DNA from: Flavisolibacter tropicus
GTDB taxonomy: Bacteria; Bacteroidota; Bacteroidia; Chitinophagales; Chitinophagaceae
Direction: 5' to 3'
Length of the DNA: 64,000 nucleotides
NCBI RefSeq assembly: GCF_001644645.1
Contig: NZ_CP011390.1
Location: 558,001 to 622,000 of the forward strand
Positions 25,722 through 34,034 of this stretch are shown here, piece after piece; position 1 is the first letter of the stretch; the number at the start of each line of letters is the position of its first letter. The position numbers were made by a program, and so were the translations under genes. Under the pieces are notes generated by a model. It made no database searches and was not told the DNA's origin. It saw only the letters and a program-made list of their open reading frames with translations.

Positions 25722-26056
25722 TAACCAATTTTTTGCCCGTTAGAAACAGGTTGCTGTGGTTGTAATAATACCACATTTTTGTTTTCGTCGTAAATGCCTA
25801 AAACCAGGCATTCGCTGAAGAAGTTGGCAATCTGCTTTGGTGGGAAATTGACAACAGCTATTACTTGCTGGCCAACCAGCTTTTCAGCTTCATATAAATC
25901 GGTTATCTGTGCAGAAGATTTTTTAATACCTAGCTCTCCAAAATCAATAGTTAACTGGTATGCAGGCTTTTTTGCATTGGGAAAGTTAGTTGCAGATAGG
26001 ATAGCGCCCACCCGGATATCTATTTTATCAAAGTCGGCCCATGTTATCGTTTCCAT
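25721..26056 (-). CDS. CsaA-like tRNA-binding domain protein
   Basis: A 111-residue single-domain protein with the OB-fold of the C-terminal tRNA-binding domain of methionyl-tRNA synthetase: ITWADFDKIDIRVGAILSA, SSAQITDLYEAEKLVGQQVIAVVNFPPKQIANFFSECLVLG. This is the CsaA family, described as export-related chaperones in Bacillus and as tRNA-binding proteins by structure. It sits 7 bp after the SirB1-like gene and overlaps the start of ogt by one base, forming a three-gene unit. Confidence 0.9.
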   Translation of the reverse strand: METITWADFDKIDIRVGAILSATNFPNAKKPAYQLTIDFGELGIKKSSAQITDLYEAEKLVGQQVIAVVNFPPKQIANFFSECLVLGIYDENKNVVLLQPQQPVSNGQKIG

Positions 26057-26063
26057 AGTGTAG

Positions 26064-26933
26064 TTATTGATCCAAAAGGCTAGCTAGTTGAAGGAGCTCC
26101 TCGCTTTTGTAAAAATTCTTTTCATCATCAAAACACTTAGCCATTTCTTCCAATAAGTTTTGAATTACCCTCTTATTGCTATAGGGTTTAAAATAAGCAT
26201 GTACAGGTGGAACAGAAATTCTTTTAAAATAGGCCTCTACATCCTTATGAGAAAATACTTGTCCAGATGTAGGGTCAATAAAAAACTCTATTTTATTGAT
26301 ATGCTGGTCTTCCGATTCCGAGCTATAACCAGGCTTGAAATACGCCAATACAAATTGCTTGGGTAGATCAATTGCTTTTACGGGTATGTCCAACAAATCA
26401 CACAGTATCAAATACAAGATTCCATTGCTTATCTGGTTACCTCTTTTGGTTTCTACAACATTATGTAACAAAAAGTCATTGACATTACTGTAATTCAGCT
26501 CATTACTCTTCAAGCCGTAATAACCATATAGAATTCCAGTCACAATGCGTACTTGCTCTAATGGGGTTAGGTAATTGTTTAACTCCAGCCAAATATTACG
26601 GCGTAGCTTTTCCATTTCTTGCAAAGTAGAAGCCGTTGAGAGGTCTGGATATTGGAATTTTGAAGCCAATAAAGCTCCCACCATAAGGTCGTGGTGTCCC
26701 GCTAGGCTCCATTGACGGAAATCTTCTGTCAGATCGGTTAAGTGCAATCGGTGAATTAATAACTCAATTCGTTCTTGGGTGTCCTCGCTTACCGTATTCT
26801 CCCATAAGTCCTCCAAATTTGGTATTATGGTGCGGCCAAATTGAATAATTCGTTGTGACACAGAGCCAAATACTTCGTCGTCAGGATCATCTATTAACTT
26901 AAGTAGGGCTGATATTTCTTTAGTTTCTTCCAT
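26064..26933 (-). CDS. SirB1/transglutaminase-like superfamily protein
   Basis: Residues ~100-215 match the SirB1-type transglutaminase-like domain: an NDFLLHNVVETKRGNQISNGILYLILCDLLDIPVKAIDLPKQFVLAY stretch around residues 152-195, and a later FIDPTSGQVFS. The first ~80 residues look like HEAT-type helices (SQRIIQFGRTIIPNLEDLW). The family is widespread and its activity is not established; no catalytic cysteine can be assigned here. It heads the unit with the CsaA-like and ogt genes and is 29 bp after topA's stop. Confidence 0.75.
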   Translation of the reverse strand: MEETKEISALLKLIDDPDDEVFGSVSQRIIQFGRTIIPNLEDLWENTVSEDTQERIELLIHRLHLTDLTEDFRQWSLAGHHDLMVGALLASKFQYPDLSTASTLQEMEKLRRNIWLELNNYLTPLEQVRIVTGILYGYYGLKSNELNYSNVNDFLLHNVVETKRGNQISNGILYLILCDLLDIPVKAIDLPKQFVLAYFKPGYSSESEDQHINKIEFFIDPTSGQVFSHKDVEAYFKRISVPPVHAYFKPYSNKRVIQNLLEEMAKCFDDEKNFYKSEELLQLASLLDQ

Positions 26934-26962
26934 TCAACACAATCTCTAAAATAATTATGCCT

Positions 26963-29542
26963 TTATTTCTTAGAGGACTTCTTGGCAGCTGCCTTTTTAG
27001 GAGCTGCTTTTTTTGCTGCAGTTTTCTTGGCAGCTGTTTTTTTAGCAAACGCTCCAGGTACTTGCTCTTCAATCATTTTTTTAACGTCTTCTAACGGCAA
27101 GCTCTTTACTTCATCTTCCGTATATTTCTCATTATTTGCTTTTCTTCCCAGCTTCAACATTTTCTTGCCAAAACGGATAAAGGGACCCCAACGGCCGTTT
27201 TCTATGGAGATCTTTTCCGACGGCCACTGTTGAATAAAGCGGTTAGCTTCTTTTTCAACTTTTTTCTCAATTAGCTCATTAATATCATGCTGCGTCAGAG
27301 CGTCAAAATTGTAAGCCTTTGGAACATTAATAAATAGTTCATTCCACTTAATAAAAGGTCCAAACCGGCCTTTCCCTTTGGTTACGGGCTTACCTTCGTA
27401 GTGGCCTATCGGAGCATCAGCTATTTGCTTTTGATTGATCAATTCAATCGCCTGTTCCATGTCTACTTCCAATGGCTCTACACCCTTAGGTAAGGAAATA
27501 AAGTCTTCACCATATTTTACATAGGGACCAAATCGGCCTGCGTTCACTGCCACTTCAAGGCCATTATATTCACCAAGTGTTAACGGCAACCTAAACAGAT
27601 CCAATGCCTCATCTAAGTTGATGGTTTCAATACTTTGATTTTGCTTTAAGCGGGCAAAACGAGGCTTCTCTTCATCTTCAGTTGTCCCAATTTGAACCAT
27701 TGGACCATAACGTCCCATACGGGCAATCACCGGCTTACCGCTTTGCGGATCGTATCCAACTTCACGCTCACCTTTAACGCGCTCGGCAGTCTCAATCGTT
27801 TTCTGTACATCATCCTTAAAGGGATTGTAGAAATCATCGATCATTTTATTCCAGCGCATTTTACCTTGGGCCACATCATCAAACTCACCTTCAATACGCG
27901 CTGTAAAGCCATAATCCATAATATCATCAAAGTACTGTTTCAGGAAATCTGTTACTACCAAACCTAAGTCAGTAGGGAAGAGCTTACCTTTTTCAGCACC
28001 TGTATTTTCAGTTTCGGTCTTTTTAGAGATCTTATCGCCACTAAGGGTCAATACCTGATAATTCCGTTGTACACCTTCTTTGTCACGCTTTTCTACATAA
28101 CCTCTTTTTTGGATGGTTGAAATAGTAGGCGCATAAGTAGATGGACGTCCAATTCCCAGTTCCTCTAGTTTTTTTACAAGGGAAGCTTCCGTATAGCGAG
28201 GCAATGGACGCGTATAGCGCTCAATGGCTTTCATTTCCTTTAAGGGCAGCTGCTGTCCTTTGGCAAGTGGTGGCAGCATTGATTCCTGACCTGAAGTTTC
28301 GCCATCCTCATCGTCTACATCTTCGCGATATACCTTTATAAAACCATCAAATTTTAGCACTTCTCCTTCAGCACTTAATTCCGCATTGTTGGTAGACACA
28401 TTGATCTTAGCAATTGTCTTCTCCAATTCTGCATCAGACATTTGACTAGCCATGGTACGCTTCCAGATCAGTTCATATAAACGTTTAGCATCCGGGTCGC
28501 TTACGGTTGTATGTTGCATATAAGTCGGGCGAATGGCTTCGTGTGCCTCTTGCGCCGACTCATTTTTATTCTTATACTTTCTAGACTGATAATATTTATC
28601 ACCAAAGCTGGATTTGATCGTGTTCCGAATGTCCTCCATCGCTGTTTCGCTCAGGTTGACACTATCAGTACGCATATAGGTGATATGCCCATGCTCATAT
28701 AGCTTCTGTGCTACCAGCATCGTACGGCTTACACTATAGCCCAACTTACGGCTAGCCTCCTGCTGTAGGGTAGAAGTAGTAAAGGGGGCTGCTGGAGTAC
28801 GTTTAGCAGGCTTTACCTGAATGTCTTTTACCGCATAGTTAGCACCTATACATTGTTGTAAGAAGGTTTCAGCATCTGCAGCATTATTAAACTTAGAACC
28901 TTCTGCTTTAAACGAAATAGATTTTCCAGCTGAATCTGTTGCCGTAAAAATTGCCTCTATCTTAAAGCTGCTTTGTGTAACAAAAGCATTGATCTCACGC
29001 TCTCTTTCAGCAATAATGCGCACCGCTACACTCTGTACACGTCCGGCACTCAGGTTGTTCTTCATGCTTACCTTACGCCATAACACAGGACTTAACTCAA
29101 AACCTACAATGCGATCCAGTACACGACGTGCCTGTTGCGCATTTACCAGGTCCATATTTACAGTGCGAGGCTGCTTAACGGCTTTTTGAATGGCAGGCTT
29201 AGTGATCTCGTGGAAAACAATGCGCTTGGTCGTTTTAGGATCAAGGCCCAATACTTCACATAAATGCCAGCTAATAGCTTCTCCTTCACGGTCCTCATCC
29301 GTTGCCAACCACACTTCGCCACTTTTTCTGGCCAGTTGTTTCAGTTCGCTTACAACCCGCTGTTTCTCATCGGGTACTATATATTTTGGACGGTAACCGT
29401 TTTGAATATCAATACCCATGTCATCCTTCTCGAGGTCACGAATATGGCCATAGCAACTCTTTACCTCAAAATCGCTCCCCAGGATCTTTTCTATGGTTTT
29501 TGCCTTTGCAGGCGACTCAACAATCAACAAATTCTTCGCCAT
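26963..29542 (-). CDS. topA: DNA topoisomerase I with lysine-rich C-terminal tail
   Basis: A type IA topoisomerase that relaxes negative supercoils. The TOPRIM domain starts at LLIVESPAKAKTIEKILG and includes EVWLATDEDREGEAISWHL; the active-site tyrosine is Y289 in GHITYMRTDSVNLS. Instead of Cys4 zinc fingers, the C-terminal third carries four GR(F/Y/W)GP repeats, as in many Bacteroidota. It ends in ~26 residues of alternating AAKK units that resemble histone-H1 tails and should bind DNA. Length 859 aa. It is transcribed alone, upstream of the SirB1-like gene on the same strand. Confidence 0.96.
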   Translation of the reverse strand: MAKNLLIVESPAKAKTIEKILGSDFEVKSCYGHIRDLEKDDMGIDIQNGYRPKYIVPDEKQRVVSELKQLARKSGEVWLATDEDREGEAISWHLCEVLGLDPKTTKRIVFHEITKPAIQKAVKQPRTVNMDLVNAQQARRVLDRIVGFELSPVLWRKVSMKNNLSAGRVQSVAVRIIAEREREINAFVTQSSFKIEAIFTATDSAGKSISFKAEGSKFNNAADAETFLQQCIGANYAVKDIQVKPAKRTPAAPFTTSTLQQEASRKLGYSVSRTMLVAQKLYEHGHITYMRTDSVNLSETAMEDIRNTIKSSFGDKYYQSRKYKNKNESAQEAHEAIRPTYMQHTTVSDPDAKRLYELIWKRTMASQMSDAELEKTIAKINVSTNNAELSAEGEVLKFDGFIKVYREDVDDEDGETSGQESMLPPLAKGQQLPLKEMKAIERYTRPLPRYTEASLVKKLEELGIGRPSTYAPTISTIQKRGYVEKRDKEGVQRNYQVLTLSGDKISKKTETENTGAEKGKLFPTDLGLVVTDFLKQYFDDIMDYGFTARIEGEFDDVAQGKMRWNKMIDDFYNPFKDDVQKTIETAERVKGEREVGYDPQSGKPVIARMGRYGPMVQIGTTEDEEKPRFARLKQNQSIETINLDEALDLFRLPLTLGEYNGLEVAVNAGRFGPYVKYGEDFISLPKGVEPLEVDMEQAIELINQKQIADAPIGHYEGKPVTKGKGRFGPFIKWNELFINVPKAYNFDALTQHDINELIEKKVEKEANRFIQQWPSEKISIENGRWGPFIRFGKKMLKLGRKANNEKYTEDEVKSLPLEDVKKMIEEQVPGAFAKKTAAKKTAAKKAAPKKAAAKKSSKK

Positions 29543-29648
29543 ATATTCTATTTGGATATAGGTTTATAGATTCGAAAAACGTACAAGTTTACGGCAAGAA
29601 TAGGAATTTTTACGAAAGAACCTATTTTTAATCGCTGCCCTAAACTTC

Positions 29649-30257
29649 TTATTTTAACTGTTTCTCAATAGCAGCTGCTACTTTGGTTGCCCATTTTTTA
29701 TATTCTTTTTCAGATGGGTGCAAACCATCTTCAGCCACTAACGAAGGGTCTTGGGCGGCATCTCTTGAGCCTTCTGTTATTTCAATATAGTGTACTTTAT
29801 ATTGTATTGCCAATGCCCGGTTGGCCGTATTGAAAATGTCTATTTCTTTAGAGATCTTTTCAGGGTCTTTCTCTTTTGCAAAGGGCGTTACCCCATAATC
29901 CGGTATAGAAATTACAAAAACATGCTCTTTTTTATTATCAGCTAGTAATATTACCTTTCCTAATAACTTTTCAAACTCAGATGTATATTCTATTATAGCT
30001 CTTCCTCGGTATTGATTATTAACACCAATTAGTAACGTTACAAAATCGTATTTTGGTAGGAATTGGTAGCCCGCAATGCCATTCCATAACTCATCCGTTG
30101 TCCAGCCCGTTTTGGCGATGATCTCAGCAGCAGAAAAAGAGTGCCCTTTCTCTCTCAGGTTTTGTACTACCTGGTAAGGAAAGCTCTGCTGTATCAAAAC
30201 GGCTTCACCTATCGTATATGAATCGCCTAATGCCAGATATGTTAGTTTCTTTTCCAT
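29649..30257 (-). CDS. SGNH/GDSL-family hydrolase
   Basis: The start YLALGDSYTIGEA contains the catalytic serine S13 of the GDSL box. A GVNNQYRG segment supplies the conserved Asn (block III), and the late AEDGLHPSEKEYKKWA carries the Asp-His pair. All SGNH residues are therefore present. No signal peptide is visible, so it is probably cytoplasmic. Esterase or lipase-like activity is expected; the substrate is unknown. Length 202 aa is typical. Confidence 0.88.
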   Translation of the reverse strand: MEKKLTYLALGDSYTIGEAVLIQQSFPYQVVQNLREKGHSFSAAEIIAKTGWTTDELWNGIAGYQFLPKYDFVTLLIGVNNQYRGRAIIEYTSEFEKLLGKVILLADNKKEHVFVISIPDYGVTPFAKEKDPEKISKEIDIFNTANRALAIQYKVHYIEITEGSRDAAQDPSLVAEDGLHPSEKEYKKWATKVAAAIEKQLK

Positions 30258-30302
30258 TTTATTCTTCTTGGTAGGGTGTTTTTAAAATTAATCATTCAAT
30301 GA

Positions 30303-31145
30303 TTATAAAAACTCAATGATCTTTTTTGCTACATTATTGTCTCTATATATACGACGGTGCCCAAGCCCCTCCGTAATATAAAAGGCAAAGTTGGGATAGT
30401 TTTTTTCTATTACGGGTTTAACATCGACCAAAGGTGTCATGTTATCATTTTTATCATGACACCAAAGTACCTGAGCTTTTATTTGATCAGCTGCACGATT
30501 TACAGAAAACCAGCCAATAGGCTGATTCCCTTGTTCTTCAATCAATTTATCAAACTCTTTTCTTACAGCAGTATCCAGTTGAAGAAACTGGAAAAAGCTA
30601 TCAGCTGCTGATGAGGTTTCAGTAGCTGGTGCAATTAAAACAAGCTTATAACTTTTGTCATGCGACCATTGCTCCATGGCAAGGCCTATTGCCAGTCCTC
30701 CTAAAGAGTGAGCTAAAAAGTTTTTTATCGGTCCAAATCGTTCATTCAGAAAGTTGATGAATTCTACATATAATAATACATTGATCATCTTTCCGCTACT
30801 TCTTCCATGGGCAGGAGCATCAAGCGCTAATACACAATAGCCTTTTTTAATCAGTGGCCTTACATAGCGGTCAAAGTTGATGACACTGGATTCGAACCCA
30901 TGAAGGATCAATATTTTTTTGTCAGATTCCTTATTCCAACGATAACCTTGAATTGAAAATTCTTTAAAATGAAACCGCAACTTTTCTGCTTGTTCAAAAA
31001 TATCGGGCAACTTTTTCCTATTCCGATGCTGAGGGGTGCAGAATAATTCAAAAGCCTTTTCTGCAGCTTTCTTTTTGGATATGGAAGAAAGAATACTAAA
31101 TTTTGTTCGAATATATTTAATAACCAGTCGTTGACTTAACCGCAT
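30303..31145 (-). CDS. Alpha/beta hydrolase
   Basis: The fold shows the oxyanion region LILHGFESSVINFDRYV, ALDAPAHGRSSG, the nucleophile elbow NFLAHSLGGLAIG, an acidic residue in WCHDKNDNMTP, and the catalytic His in TEGLGHRRIYRD. It is a soluble serine hydrolase or esterase, with a basic N-terminal ~70 residues. Its start is 15 bp from the divergent DUF2520 gene, so the two promoters must overlap the opposite coding regions. The substrate is unknown. Confidence 0.87.
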   Translation of the reverse strand: MRLSQRLVIKYIRTKFSILSSISKKKAAEKAFELFCTPQHRNRKKLPDIFEQAEKLRFHFKEFSIQGYRWNKESDKKILILHGFESSVINFDRYVRPLIKKGYCVLALDAPAHGRSSGKMINVLLYVEFINFLNERFGPIKNFLAHSLGGLAIGLAMEQWSHDKSYKLVLIAPATETSSAADSFFQFLQLDTAVRKEFDKLIEEQGNQPIGWFSVNRAADQIKAQVLWCHDKNDNMTPLVDVKPVIEKNYPNFAFYITEGLGHRRIYRDNNVAKKIIEFL

Positions 31146-31160
31146 TTTGTAAAGATAAAA

Positions 31161-31919
31161 ATGGATATTGTTATTATTGGTACTGGAAATACCGCAACTA
31201 TATTAGGCAGGAAATTGAATGCCGCTGGTCATCGCATCATACAGATCTTTGGCAGAGATGCAAAAGCTGCCTCTGAGCTAGCCTATGAGTTAAACACAGA
31301 GTCTACAAACTATTGGAGCGTGGTTAACCGTAATGCCCATGTTTATCTTTTAGCCGTTTCAGATATAGCCATTGAAGAAGTTGCAAAAGAATTAAAACTT
31401 CCTTATAAAGTTGTTGTGCATACTGCGGGTGCTGTATCTAAAGAGATCTTAAAAGAATCCAGCAACCATTATGGTGTTCTTTATCCGTTGCAAAGTTTGA
31501 AAAAGGAGAGTAGCTACCTACCAGAAACACCAATATTAATAGATGCCAGCGATAATGATACATTAATGATTTTGGAAATACTAGGAAAAAGTATTTCCGA
31601 TACAATAAGCCTGGCAAACGATGCGCAGCGCTTAAAACTGCATTTGGCGGCTGTATTCTGTAATAATTTCGTTAATCACATGTATGTGCTAATAGAAGAG
31701 TACTGCCAAAAGGAAGGGCTGGACTTTCAGCTTTTACTCCCCTTGATACAAGAGACGGCTCAACGCATTCAAACAATACCACCTGCAAAATCTCAAACAG
31801 GGCCGGCTAAGCGACGAGATACAGCAACAATTGAAAAACACTTGGCATTGATGGAAAGCTATCCCGATCTTAAATCTATCTATCAATTATTAACGAAAAG
31901 TATCCAACAACACAATTAA
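31161..31919 (+). CDS. Rossmann-fold DUF2520 protein
   Basis: The N-terminal domain is an NAD(P)-binding Rossmann fold (IVIIGTGNTATILGRKLNAAGH). The C-terminal helical DUF2520 domain includes AAVFCNNFVNHMYVLIEEYC and TGPAKRRDTATIEKHL. The architecture is like pyrroline-5-carboxylate or F420-NADP reductases, so a small-molecule dehydrogenase is likely, but the reaction is not established. It heads the compact plus-strand row with a KdsC-like phosphatase, a UbiA enzyme, Maf and DUF2851, an order often kept in Bacteroidota. Confidence 0.85.
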   Translation: MDIVIIGTGNTATILGRKLNAAGHRIIQIFGRDAKAASELAYELNTESTNYWSVVNRNAHVYLLAVSDIAIEEVAKELKLPYKVVVHTAGAVSKEILKESSNHYGVLYPLQSLKKESSYLPETPILIDASDNDTLMILEILGKSISDTISLANDAQRLKLHLAAVFCNNFVNHMYVLIEEYCQKEGLDFQLLLPLIQETAQRIQTIPPAKSQTGPAKRRDTATIEKHLALMESYPDLKSIYQLLTKSIQQHN

Positions 31920-31950
31920 TGCCTTTCAACTACATTTGCCTCATCACAAA

Positions 31951-31982
31951 TTAGCTAATTAGCCAATTAGCTAATTAGCTAA
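31951..31982. repeat. Tandem TTAGCTAA repeat, four 8-bp units
   Basis: Units are TTAGCTAA, TTAGCCAA, TTAGCTAA, TTAGCTAA. Three units are perfect 8-bp palindromes, so the array can fold in many registers. It ends ten bases before the KdsC-like ATG and could affect that gene's translation or transcription. Confidence 0.9.
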
Positions 31983-31991
31983 TTTTTATAA

Positions 31992-32513
31992 ATGAACGTT
32001 CTTTCTTACTTCAAGCATATTACAACATTCGTTTTTGATATTGATGGCGTTTTAACAGACGGAACTGTCTTGCTTTTCGAAAATGGTCTTCAAGCACGTC
32101 AAATGCATGTTAAAGATGGCCTAGCGTTACAAATGGCCATGAAGGGAGGATATAGGGTTCTTGTTATATCAGGGGCCTATTCTGAACCCGTATTACAGCG
32201 TCTGCAATATTTAGGTCTCCAGGATATCTTTTTAGCTATTAAAGACAAAAGAGGTTTTTTGGAAAAGTATATTACAGAAAATAACCTGACATGGGAGGAA
32301 GTATTATTTATGGGTGACGATCTTCCTGACATTCCTGTATTAAAAGAAGTAGGCTTATCTTGCTGTCCCGCTGATGCAGTTACAGAAGTAAAAGCCGTTA
32401 GCAAATACATTTCTCCGGTAAATGGTGGGTATGGTTGTGTACGGGACGTTATTGAAAAGGTGCTAAAGCTTAATAATAAGTGGTACGTCGATACCGAAGT
32501 AACTTCACGCTGA
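31992..32513 (+). CDS. HAD-family phosphatase, KdsC-like
   Basis: The catalytic aspartates are D16 and D18 in TFVFDIDGVLTDG, with later VLVISGAYS and VLFMGDDLPDIPVL motifs of the HAD fold. The size (173 aa) and absence of a cap domain match KdsC, which removes phosphate from KDO-8-phosphate in lipopolysaccharide synthesis. YrbI-type proteins with other sugar-acid substrates look the same, so the substrate is not certain. It follows the TTAGCTAA array and precedes the UbiA gene by 15 bp. Confidence 0.85.
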   Translation: MNVLSYFKHITTFVFDIDGVLTDGTVLLFENGLQARQMHVKDGLALQMAMKGGYRVLVISGAYSEPVLQRLQYLGLQDIFLAIKDKRGFLEKYITENNLTWEEVLFMGDDLPDIPVLKEVGLSCCPADAVTEVKAVSKYISPVNGGYGCVRDVIEKVLKLNNKWYVDTEVTSR

Positions 32514-32528
32514 TACTAAACCGCATTC

Positions 32529-33449
32529 ATGAGATTGATCCCTGCTTTTTTCCGATTAATACGCTGGCAAAACGGTTTATTTATTATTCTAACGCAGCTA
32601 CTATTTTATTTCTGTATTTATAAATCAGTAAATAAAACGAATGAGTCTTTACACCAAATTACATGGCTTATTATAGCATCTGTTTTTATCGCGTCAGCTG
32701 GTTATATTATCAATGATTATTTCGACCTTAACATAGACCGTATCAACAAGCCCGATAAAAATGTAGTGGACTCCGTTATAAGTCGCCGCTGGGTAATTCT
32801 CTGGCATTTGCTTTTAAGCATTTCGGGTATTTTAGCAACAGCCATTGCTGTATCATTCCATAAGTGGTATCTGATTTTGGCAAATGTGGTTTGTGTCATC
32901 TTGCTGTGGCTTTATTCTACTTCCTTTAAGCGGAAGCTTTTAATAGGAAATATAGTAATCGCCCTTTTAACGGCTTGGACAATACTTATTTTATTCTTTG
33001 CAAAGGTCTCTTTTCTTGCAGCGTTTAACTCTCCGGATATAGAAACTATAAAGTTCTTTAGAGTGGCCTTCCTCTATGCTGGCTTTGCGTTTATCATAAC
33101 AATTATTCGAGAGGCAATAAAAGATGTGGAAGATATGGCTGGTGATAGGCGTTACGGGTGTAAAACGCTACCTATTGTAGCTGGGGTTACAGCCACTAAA
33201 ATATATACGGCTGTATGGATAGTGGTTTTGCTGTCTGCCTTGGTAGTATTACAGCTGTACATTTTACAGTTTCAGTGGTGGTGGGCAATTTTATATCTCA
33301 CTCTAGGTGTTATTATTCCATTGGTCTATTTGTTTCTACAACATTACAAGGCTAAGTCAAGCCAAGATTTCGCCCGACTTAGTAGCTTGACCAAATGGAT
33401 TACTTTAGCTGGAATTTTATCAATGGTATTCTTTAGAATCTATTTATAA
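32529..33449 (+). CDS. UbiA-superfamily prenyltransferase (possible geranylgeranylglycerol-phosphate prenyltransferase)
   Basis: A polytopic membrane enzyme with about eight or nine helices and both aspartate-rich motifs: NDYFDLNID (residues 62-70) and IKDVEDMAGDRRYG. They bind Mg2+-prenyl diphosphate. Among UbiA proteins it resembles those annotated in Bacteroidota as geranylgeranylglycerol-phosphate geranylgeranyltransferase, the second step of archaeal-type ether lipid synthesis. Menaquinone or other quinone prenylation is the main alternative. No quinone genes are adjacent; the next gene, maf, begins 2 bp later. The substrate is inferred only by resemblance. Confidence 0.82.
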   Translation: MRLIPAFFRLIRWQNGLFIILTQLLFYFCIYKSVNKTNESLHQITWLIIASVFIASAGYIINDYFDLNIDRINKPDKNVVDSVISRRWVILWHLLLSISGILATAIAVSFHKWYLILANVVCVILLWLYSTSFKRKLLIGNIVIALLTAWTILILFFAKVSFLAAFNSPDIETIKFFRVAFLYAGFAFIITIIREAIKDVEDMAGDRRYGCKTLPIVAGVTATKIYTAVWIVVLLSALVVLQLYILQFQWWWAILYLTLGVIIPLVYLFLQHYKAKSSQDFARLSSLTKWITLAGILSMVFFRIYL

Positions 33450-33451
33450 TA

Positions 33452-34012
33452 ATGGCAAATTATATACTGGCATCGCAGTCTCCAAGAAGAAAACAGTTGC
33501 TAGAGTGGGCTGAAATTGATTTTGAGATAATTGTACATCCAACCGACGAGTCTTATCCAAAAATACTTTCTCCAAAAGAAGTTGCCATCCATATTGCAGT
33601 CGAAAAAGCGCGGGCTGTGCTGCCACAAGCAAAAGGAAAAACGATTATTGCCGCAGATACAATTGTTGTACTAGGTGATGAGATCATAGGCAAACCCAAA
33701 GACAGGGAAGACGCAATAACCATTTTATCGAAACTTAGCGGGCAGCACCATAAGGTTATTACAGGTGTAGCCATTATAAACAAGGATAAAGAGATCTCAT
33801 TTGCCGATATTACCGATGTAGAATTTCATCCCTTAACGCAGGAACAGTTGGTTTTTTATATTGATAAATATAAACCTTATGACAAGGCCGGCGCTTATGC
33901 CATTCAGGAATGGATTGGTGTAGTAGGTATAAAACATATTACAGGAGATTTTTATAATGTAATGGGGCTTCCGGTTAGCCGTGTTGTACAAGCCTTACAA
34001 CAATTTAAGTAG
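33452..34012 (+). CDS. maf: Maf-family nucleotide pyrophosphatase
   Basis: The start YILASQSPRRKQLLEWAEIDF and the later IIAADTIVVLGDEIIGKPKDREDAI are Maf/YhdE hallmarks. The enzyme hydrolyses non-canonical or pyrimidine nucleoside triphosphates and influences septum formation. The AIQEWIGVVGIKHITGDFYNVMGLP ending is complete. At 186 aa it is full length. It starts 2 bp after the UbiA gene, so it is probably co-translated in the operon. Confidence 0.93.
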   Translation: MANYILASQSPRRKQLLEWAEIDFEIIVHPTDESYPKILSPKEVAIHIAVEKARAVLPQAKGKTIIAADTIVVLGDEIIGKPKDREDAITILSKLSGQHHKVITGVAIINKDKEISFADITDVEFHPLTQEQLVFYIDKYKPYDKAGAYAIQEWIGVVGIKHITGDFYNVMGLPVSRVVQALQQFK

Positions 34013-34034
34013 GTTATTTTTTGTATTTTTCGGT

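Noticed and set aside
30886..30905. GGTTCGAATCC string on the minus strand, like a tRNA T-arm
   Set aside because: It lies in the coding sequence of the alpha/beta hydrolase (LHGFESS segment), and no cloverleaf can be drawn around it.
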